A DNA stretch of 12,508 nt from Synechococcus sp. CO36386bin_37 (lineage in GTDB: Bacteria; Cyanobacteriota; Cyanobacteriia; PCC-6307; Cyanobiaceae), in assembly GCA_011525445.1 (NCBI GenBank), contig WTGE01000360.1:1-12508 (forward strand). The letters are read 5' to 3'. Shown here one piece after another: positions 7,667 through 12,508 of the stretch; within the stretch, counting starts at the first letter, position 1; each line of letters begins with the position of its first letter. The notes beneath the pieces are model-generated. The model ran no database searches and had not been told where the DNA came from. It was given only the letters and a program-made list of their open reading frames with translations. Position numbers and translations under genes: made by a program.

Positions 7667-8575
7667 TCAGGAGCACAGGGCACCCAGGGCAGCTAAGCGC
7701 ACCTGGAGCTGCTGCCAATCAAAACTTCTGGGATCGCCGCGTTCACCGCCAAGATCTACATGTCGAGGGGTTGTGATTGCTGCAGGAGCAAAGCCGAAGC
7801 GCTCCAACCATTCATTTAAGACCAATGCGAGAGAGTCATATTGCGCCGATGTGTATCCACTATGGCTGGCTTGACTGTTGCCACCATCAGGAGGAGTTTC
7901 AAGGCTTAAATGCAGGGCGAAGTTATTCACTGAGCCCCTGATTTTTGGATTCGTAATCGCCCATTCTCCAAGAAAGGCCGAGTACCCAGCTCCATAGGCT
8001 CTCTTGAGTGGATCAACCAGATCAACGATTTTTCCATCGAGACCGATCAAGGTGTGATAACTCACCTGGTCTTCATCCCTTGGATGGGGCGTCATGAAGG
8101 TGTTCACTGCTGATTGGAGGGAATAGACCGTTTCATGGAGTACAACCACTCGAGGATCTGGATTCAGTGTTTCTCCCCATGGATTCACACGAAACCGTTC
8201 ACCAAAATTGGTTGGATCTGTTGCAACTGAAACGCGTCGTTCCTCGAGAGATTGCTGTTGTTGATCAAGGCGATCTTTAACCTTGCTGTTTAGACCTGAG
8301 CACTGTTCAGCCAGCGGTGATGACCAGGACATCGACCTTGGTGGTTGAGGTTGAGCTCTGGGTTCGTCCCCCTGTGGTCTCTGGGTGGGATCGCGTCCAA
8401 CTTCATCAAGAAGGTCAAGGAGAGACGGCCGACTTCGCGCCTTCAGACCGATACTTTGATCAATTCCAACCCAGGTGAGTGCACCCAAGCCGAGCACCAG
8501 CGTGCCTCCACAGATCATCACTGTGGTGCCTCGTTGTTTCAACCGATGGAGAAGCCGGTTCCAGATTTCAGTCAT
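7667..8575 (-). CDS. N-acetylmuramoyl-L-alanine amidase (Amidase_2), membrane-anchored
   Basis: This 302-residue protein should cleave the bond between MurNAc and the stem peptide of peptidoglycan. A membrane segment at about 17-38 (TTVMICGGTLVLGLGALTWV) anchors it, followed by a Pro- and Gln-rich linker to about 120. The catalytic domain, about 140-295, belongs to the AmpD/T7 lysozyme/PGRP fold. Zinc ligands are likely His147 (VVLHET), His272 (TTPRHVDLG) and Asp281 (ERGDP). VSYHTLIG near 171-178 supplies the conserved Tyr-His strand. The terminal RSFDW matches the FDW that often closes the domain. The start at 8575 overlaps the stop of the peptidase gene as ATGA, which implies translational coupling. 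An in-frame ATG at 8590 is an alternative with a slightly better ribosome site, and one at 8647 would overlap the peptidase by 76 bases. It is the last gene of the minus-strand group. Confidence 0.88.
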   Translation of the reverse strand: MTEIWNRLLHRLKQRGTTVMICGGTLVLGLGALTWVGIDQSIGLKARSRPSLLDLLDEVGRDPTQRPQGDEPRAQPQPPRSMSWSSPLAEQCSGLNSKVKDRLDQQQQSLEERRVSVATDPTNFGERFRVNPWGETLNPDPRVVVLHETVYSLQSAVNTFMTPHPRDEDQVSYHTLIGLDGKIVDLVDPLKRAYGAGYSAFLGEWAITNPKIRGSVNNFALHLSLETPPDGGNSQASHSGYTSAQYDSLALVLNEWLERFGFAPAAITTPRHVDLGGERGDPRSFDWQQLQVRLAALGALCS

Positions 8576-10269
8576 ACGATTTCGAACCATTGTTCCCGTA
8601 ATTCCTTCTGGAACGGTGATGCGCCGGAGATCCAGTCGATCTCCCATCGATCCACGATTGGATCGGCTTTCTGCAGGTTGGTGGAATTGATGCGACCGCG
8701 CCGTGCGAACAGGATCGGAATCTGATCTGGACCCAGCAGCAGAGCATTCCAGTGCTCAAGACCTCTCAGCCTCCATTGGTGTGCTCCGATCAGTTCATCT
8801 CCTGGAACCAGTCCGGCCTGTTCGGCCGGACCGGAAGGGCTCACTGTGTTGATGATCAATCGACCGTTTTGTTCCTTGATTTGCATGCCGGCATCGGCAT
8901 GCTCCGCGTGAATGGCCACAGCCTGAAGGCCCAGGGCGTTAAGACTGCTCTGAATGGGGGGATCTGTTGTGCTTTCGAGCCAGGTGGGGAGCTGTTCCGC
9001 CAGATTTGTGTCATGGGCGGCGCCCGCATGGACAAGATCCTTGGGCTCATAACCCTTGCCGATGTCACCAAAGTCTCGCCACAGGTCACGAACAACATCG
9101 GCAAGGGAGGAACCCGATTGGCGTAAGCCGACGTCAAGACAGAATGCGATGACAGTTCCCAGACGGTAATAACTGATCTGAGAAACTGAATTGGCAGGGG
9201 TTTGCTTATAGAGTCTTAGCCACGCTTCTCTGGAGCTATTGGACAAGGATTGAATTTTACGACCTGGATTGAGCAGTACATGAGAAATATCTTTGCCTAG
9301 ATCTTTAAGAAACGTCAGGCGGTTTGAGAAACCGGATAACAATGTGAAGCTCAAGTCATAATAACTTGTAATTCCTTCTGCAAACCAAAGCCCGTCACTG
9401 ATGACTGCCTGATCATAACGATAGGGGACATAAGCGCTTGGGCGAAGTCTTCGCACATTCCACTGATGAAAATATTCGTGCCCGATTAATTGCAAAAGTT
9501 GTCGATAGCCATCCTTCTTTGTAAGTGCCTCCCAGGAAAACTGCAGAACAGCTGAATGATTATGTTCCAGTCCGCCATATCCTTGATCAAGTAACTGAAT
9601 CACCAATTGGTAGCAATCTTTAGCTGGGGGTGGAGTTTTCATCAGCTTGCAGGCGGATTCGCAGACCGCTTCTACATCGGCTTGAAATGACTCTGGCCAC
9701 TCCATCGGTGGTTTGCCGATGGTAATTAATTCATGGCGGTGATGACAAACAAAGAATGGTTGTGATTCAAAGGGGCCGGCATGGACAGGTGCATCAACCA
9801 GATCATCAAAGTCCTCTGCTGTGTAACTGTTTCCCTCTAGAGGAAGCGGCACATGCCCTTTCCACTCAGAGGGCAATGCGAGCTTCAGTTGATGGCGATT
9901 CCAGCGCTCCCCCTCAATGAGCATGACCACTGCTGGTAGGCAAAGGGAGGCAAAATCCGGATCGAGATGATTGGTACGGACCGTGAGTTGACGTGATTCA
10001 AGGACGTAGCTGAGGCACAACGGTTCGAGATCCGTCAATACCGCTGTCCAACCGGAGGGTGTGGTGCGTTTCGTAGGAATCAAACGCCCTGATTGTTCCA
10101 GTTGGAGACTGTGCAGATGCTGCGCGTGGTCCCGAATGGTGTAAGACCCTGGAGTCCAGACTGGCATGAGCCAGCTTTGCTTTAGGACACGAGGTGTCCA
10201 CTCAAGCTTCACCCTGAGTTGCTGACAAGCAGGGTCGCAAAGATCAATGGCAATCCTGACACCACTCAT
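8572..10269 (-). CDS. M61-family metallopeptidase with PDZ domain
   Basis: The 565-residue protein resembles the M61 glycyl aminopeptidase family. Residues 1-165 form the N-terminal beta domain, including MPVWTPGSYTIRDHAQHL at 35-52, a typical family block. The gluzincin core has GGLEH at 232-236 and HEYFHQWN at 264-271, giving zinc ligands His264 and His268 with catalytic Glu265. The third ligand is Glu298 in WFAEGITSYY. A PDZ domain occupies about 450-525, with SPSGPAEQAGLVPGDELI at 477-494. No signal peptide is visible, so a cytoplasmic place is likely, as in other bacterial members. The start codon overlaps the stop of the upstream DUF1257 gene as TGATG, and its own stop overlaps the amidase start as ATGA. 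The catalytic part is AT-richer (24 of 60 bases are G or C at 9301-9360) than the PDZ part (34 of 60 at 8641-8700). Its natural substrate is unknown. Confidence 0.92.
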   Translation of the reverse strand: MSGVRIAIDLCDPACQQLRVKLEWTPRVLKQSWLMPVWTPGSYTIRDHAQHLHSLQLEQSGRLIPTKRTTPSGWTAVLTDLEPLCLSYVLESRQLTVRTNHLDPDFASLCLPAVVMLIEGERWNRHQLKLALPSEWKGHVPLPLEGNSYTAEDFDDLVDAPVHAGPFESQPFFVCHHRHELITIGKPPMEWPESFQADVEAVCESACKLMKTPPPAKDCYQLVIQLLDQGYGGLEHNHSAVLQFSWEALTKKDGYRQLLQLIGHEYFHQWNVRRLRPSAYVPYRYDQAVISDGLWFAEGITSYYDLSFTLLSGFSNRLTFLKDLGKDISHVLLNPGRKIQSLSNSSREAWLRLYKQTPANSVSQISYYRLGTVIAFCLDVGLRQSGSSLADVVRDLWRDFGDIGKGYEPKDLVHAGAAHDTNLAEQLPTWLESTTDPPIQSSLNALGLQAVAIHAEHADAGMQIKEQNGRLIINTVSPSGPAEQAGLVPGDELIGAHQWRLRGLEHWNALLLGPDQIPILFARRGRINSTNLQKADPIVDRWEIDWISGASPFQKELREQWFEIV

Positions 10270-10640
10270 CAGCCCATGGTCCGCTCAGCTCCTATTGGAT
10301 TGATTGAACTCACTTGAGGTTCAAAGGTCATTCCATCAGCTGAGCGCAGGGCTGACCGCAATGCATAGCCTCGCAGGATGTCCTGGAGGCGCTTCTGATG
10401 ACCAAGTGCATGTTTTGTTTGTCCAAGATCCACGAGTAATTCGAGGGATCCACCAAGATCTCTTCTCCAGCCGAATTGGATCCCGTCACCATTGGTGGCG
10501 ACGAGCTCAGAGGGAAAAACCTCTTGACCAAACGCCTGAATGAAGCCGGGTCTTTGAACGACGTAGTGCTGGGCCAACAGCGTTTCCTCGAGGAGATCGA
10601 GGTCTGTCAGAACAGTCGGCAGGATGCTCAGATGGGACAT
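10269..10640 (-). CDS. DUF1257 / Ycf35-like protein
   Basis: This 123-residue protein fits the DUF1257 family, which includes Ycf35 of plastids and cyanobacteria. The match lies in the opening MSHLS, the helix LTDLDLLEETL, the central strand GIQFGWRR, the LELLVDLGQ block and the late helix LQDILRGYALRSAL. Function of the family is not established. The start at 10640 is chosen because MSH is the conserved beginning; an upstream ATG at 10706 would add 22 residues that look like the reverse of purN coding sequence. No good ribosome site precedes it. The stop overlaps the peptidase start by one base (TGATG). Start codons of this gene and purN on the other strand are separated by nine bases at most, so promoter elements must lie within each other's coding sequence. 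Confidence 0.72.
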   Translation of the reverse strand: MSHLSILPTVLTDLDLLEETLLAQHYVVQRPGFIQAFGQEVFPSELVATNGDGIQFGWRRDLGGSLELLVDLGQTKHALGHQKRLQDILRGYALRSALRSADGMTFEPQVSSINPIGAERTMG

Positions 10641-10649
10641 GAGGACATA

Positions 10650-11339
10650 ATGCCCATGGAATCGAACGTTAGCCACTGCGTTGATGATGCATTCGATTGT
10701 GGCCAAGGCCTGATTTCTCCACCGATTCAGCAGTGGCCTCGATTTGAGCCAGCACTGCGCTTGGGCGTGATGGCCTCAGGCAATGGCAGCAACTTTGAAG
10801 CCATCCAAAAAGCCATCGCTGCTGATCGCCTCAACGCCGATATTCGTCAGCTTGTTGTCAACAATCCAGGCTGTGGAGCTGCCCAACGTGCGGAACGTCT
10901 TCATCTTCCCTGCCAGGTGCTGGATCACCGACTCTTTCAATCCAGAGAAAGTCTCGACCGTGCCCTTCTCAAGGTGTTCCTCGACAGTGACGTCGAACTG
11001 GTCGTGATGGCTGGTTGGATGAGAATCGTGACCCCAGTGTTGATCAACGCTTTTCCTGAACGTTTGCTCAACCTTCATCCTTCTCTCTTGCCGAGCTTCA
11101 GAGGCCTCAACGCAGTTGCTCAAGCCCTTCAGGCTTCCGTGCGTGTGAGTGGTTGCACAGCGCATTTGGTTGATCTGGATGTTGATACGGGACCGATCAT
11201 TGCCCAGGCAGTTGTCAGAGTTGATTCAGACGACACAGTGCAGACCTTGGCAAGAAGGATTCAATTCCAGGAACATCGTTTGTATCCATGGGCCATCGCT
11301 CTGACCGGGATGAGGTGGCGTCAACTGTCTTCTTTGTGA
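10650..11339 (+). CDS. purN: Phosphoribosylglycinamide formyltransferase
   Basis: PurN transfers a formyl group from 10-formyl-tetrahydrofolate to GAR, the third step of purine synthesis. In the 229-residue protein, the nucleotide-binding loop is LGVMASGNGSNFEAI at about 38-52. The active site has Asn141 and His143 in LNLHPSLLPSF and Asp179 in DVDTGPIIAQ, equal to Asn106, His108 and Asp144 of E. coli. About 30 extra residues precede the catalytic core, a tail of low conservation. The start is uncertain: ATG 10650 has GAGGA at 10641-10645, ATG 10656 has the same site at a longer spacing, and ATG 10632 would overlap the divergent DUF1257 start. The open frame continues upstream to 10476, but that part is the reverse of the DUF1257 gene. 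It converges on argC, 43 bases away, with no clear terminator between them. Confidence 0.95.
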   Translation: MPMESNVSHCVDDAFDCGQGLISPPIQQWPRFEPALRLGVMASGNGSNFEAIQKAIAADRLNADIRQLVVNNPGCGAAQRAERLHLPCQVLDHRLFQSRESLDRALLKVFLDSDVELVVMAGWMRIVTPVLINAFPERLLNLHPSLLPSFRGLNAVAQALQASVRVSGCTAHLVDLDVDTGPIIAQAVVRVDSDDTVQTLARRIQFQEHRLYPWAIALTGMRWRQLSSL

Positions 11340-11382
11340 TGGCAGCATTGCCGAGGGGGCTTTCACTCAGAGCAGCTGATCT

Positions 11383-12447
11383 TCAAGGATAAAAAGGAGC
11401 GAGTGGAAGCCCTGTTTCTCCGGGCAGCCCTGCCATGAGGTTGAGGCATTGAATAGCCTGCGCAGCCTGTCCCTTCATCAAGTTGTCAACTGCACTCATC
11501 AGCACCAGACGGCCTGTTCTGTTATCCACCTGAACGGATAACAGTGCTCGATTGGTGTGTTTTGCCCATTTGGTGGCTGGGTAGGTGCCCACAGGTAAAA
11601 CGTGGATGCACTTGTGATGGCGGTAGAAACTGTCGAGCACCGTCGTGCAGTCGTCTGCAGTGAGTCCCGGGTCGCGCAACCGGGCGTACACCGTTGAGAG
11701 AAGTCCCCGAACCATGGGAACAAGATGGGGAGTGAACTGAAGCTGCACTCCACATCCAGCGATTTCACTGGCCATTTGTTCGATTTCGGAAGTGTGGCGA
11801 TGGCCTACGACCCCGTATGGCGCAATCGATTCAGAGGCTTCTGCCAGCAGGAGATGCTCCTTCGCGGCGCGGCCTCCACCCGATGTTCCTGTTTTGGCAT
11901 CGATGATGATCCCGTCCTGTTCGATCAGACCCTGTTTGAGAAAAGGAAGCAAGGGAAGAAGGCTCGCTGTTGGAAAGCAACCTGGTGCCGCAACCAATCG
12001 AGCCGCCGCGATTGCAGAAGCATTCCACTCAGGCAATCCATAAACCGCTTCAGAGCAGAGGTCGGCGTCCTTGCGTTTGCAATTCCGTGCCTCCTGCACG
12101 TACACACTCGACCACTGTTCAAGTGAGCGGTAGCGGTAATCGGCTGAGAGATCCACAATCCTGACGCCGCGTTGCAGAAGATCCGGAACCAGCCGGCTTG
12201 CCAGGCCATTGGGAAGGCTGAGCAATGCCACATCAGCACCTGCTGCGATTCGTTCCGGATCGGGGGTTTCGATCAGGGGGTTGTCTGGAAGAGGCAAAAA
12301 GGGACAAAGTTCACTCCAACGTTTCCCCGCACTGCGTTCACCTCCAAGCAGGCTGATTTCAAAGTTGGGATGGGTCTGCAGCAGCCTCAGGCTTTGCAAG
12401 CCTCCGTAACCGGATGCTCCGATGACCGCAATGCGTTTGATCGCCAT
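11383..12447 (-). CDS. argC: N-acetyl-gamma-glutamyl-phosphate reductase
   Basis: ArgC reduces N-acetylglutamyl phosphate to the semialdehyde with NADPH, the third step of arginine synthesis. The 354-residue protein begins with the dinucleotide-binding loop VIGASGYGG at 8-16. The catalytic Cys157 is in AAPGCFPTA, and the conserved histidines are His216 and His218 in GHRHTSEIE. DAKTGTSGGGR at 183-193 and TPHLVPMVRG at 239-248 are further family blocks. Length is typical of the single-enzyme bacterial form. The ATG at 12445-12447 is the natural start, since the binding loop follows directly; its ribosome site is weak (CAGG). Its promoter would lie in the 61 bases that remain before the window edge or beyond. 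At its 3' end it faces purN. Confidence 0.97.
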   Translation of the reverse strand: MAIKRIAVIGASGYGGLQSLRLLQTHPNFEISLLGGERSAGKRWSELCPFLPLPDNPLIETPDPERIAAGADVALLSLPNGLASRLVPDLLQRGVRIVDLSADYRYRSLEQWSSVYVQEARNCKRKDADLCSEAVYGLPEWNASAIAAARLVAAPGCFPTASLLPLLPFLKQGLIEQDGIIIDAKTGTSGGGRAAKEHLLLAEASESIAPYGVVGHRHTSEIEQMASEIAGCGVQLQFTPHLVPMVRGLLSTVYARLRDPGLTADDCTTVLDSFYRHHKCIHVLPVGTYPATKWAKHTNRALLSVQVDNRTGRLVLMSAVDNLMKGQAAQAIQCLNLMAGLPGETGLPLAPFYP

Positions 12448-12508
12448 GACCTGAGCAGAAAGCTCGGCTGATCGTACTGGCGTCGATCATGATGAAAGCT
12501 TGTTGGAC

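Noticed and set aside
10476..10649. Upstream extension of purN
   Set aside because: It is antisense to the DUF1257 gene, and the PurN core needs none of it.
11340..11382. Possible terminator between purN and argC
   Set aside because: The only hairpin (GGCA-GCAT-TGCC) has a four-base stem and no T-run after it.
1..12508. The 9-mer TTGTTGGAC at both window ends (6-14 and 12500-12508), as a sign of a flanking repeat
   Set aside because: Nine bases are too few, the neighbouring bases differ, and the window edges are arbitrary.
1..12508. CRISPR arrays, insertion sequences, phage or toxin-antitoxin genes
   Set aside because: No regularly spaced repeats, transposase or integrase motifs, or typical toxin pairs were seen on either strand.

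Overview
The window looks like a stretch of core chromosome from a marine picocyanobacterium, most likely Synechococcus or a high-GC Prochlorococcus relative. The LeuS protein reads like the picocyanobacterial form throughout. A cyanobacterial-type Hfq lacking the usual RNA-binding residues and a DUF1257/Ycf35-like protein (a family of cyanobacteria and plastids) point the same way. This assignment rests on recognising sequences by eye, not on a search.

Layout. At 1-129 there may be the end of an upstream gene. An alpha/beta hydrolase of the hormone-sensitive-lipase (HSL) type follows (130-1098, +). Next is an AT-richer patch with one orphan reading frame on the minus strand (1287-1820) and about 430 bases without a convincing gene (1821-2254). 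hfq (2255-2485, +) and leuS (2528-5128, +) follow. leuS ends inside the 3' end of the convergent pgi (5109-6740, -). A short divergent region then separates pgi from a membrane-anchored, lysozyme-fold protein (about 6846-7622, +). This faces a tightly coupled minus-strand group: a DUF1257/Ycf35-like gene (10269-10640), an M61-type peptidase with a PDZ domain (8572-10269), and a membrane-anchored amidase of the AmpD/T7-lysozyme type (7667-8575). purN (about 10650-11339, +) starts almost head to head with the DUF1257 gene, and argC (11383-12447, -) closes the window.

Function. Most genes are housekeeping: tRNA charging (leuS), sugar-phosphate metabolism (pgi), purine synthesis (purN) and arginine synthesis (argC). 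Two facing genes, the lysozyme-like protein and the amidase, both look like peptidoglycan-acting enzymes held in the membrane. The DUF1257-peptidase-amidase group is joined by overlapping stop and start codons, so co-translation is likely. Strand changes at seven of the ten junctions between neighbouring genes, and several junctions overlap or leave almost no space, so promoters must lie inside neighbouring genes.

I see no CRISPR array, insertion sequence, phage gene, rRNA or tRNA. I do not see a strong candidate for a new biological system. The most unusual places are the AT-rich patch with its orphan gene and repeated TCATGA motif, the tiny reading frame before hfq, and the near-zero purN/DUF1257 divergent junction.
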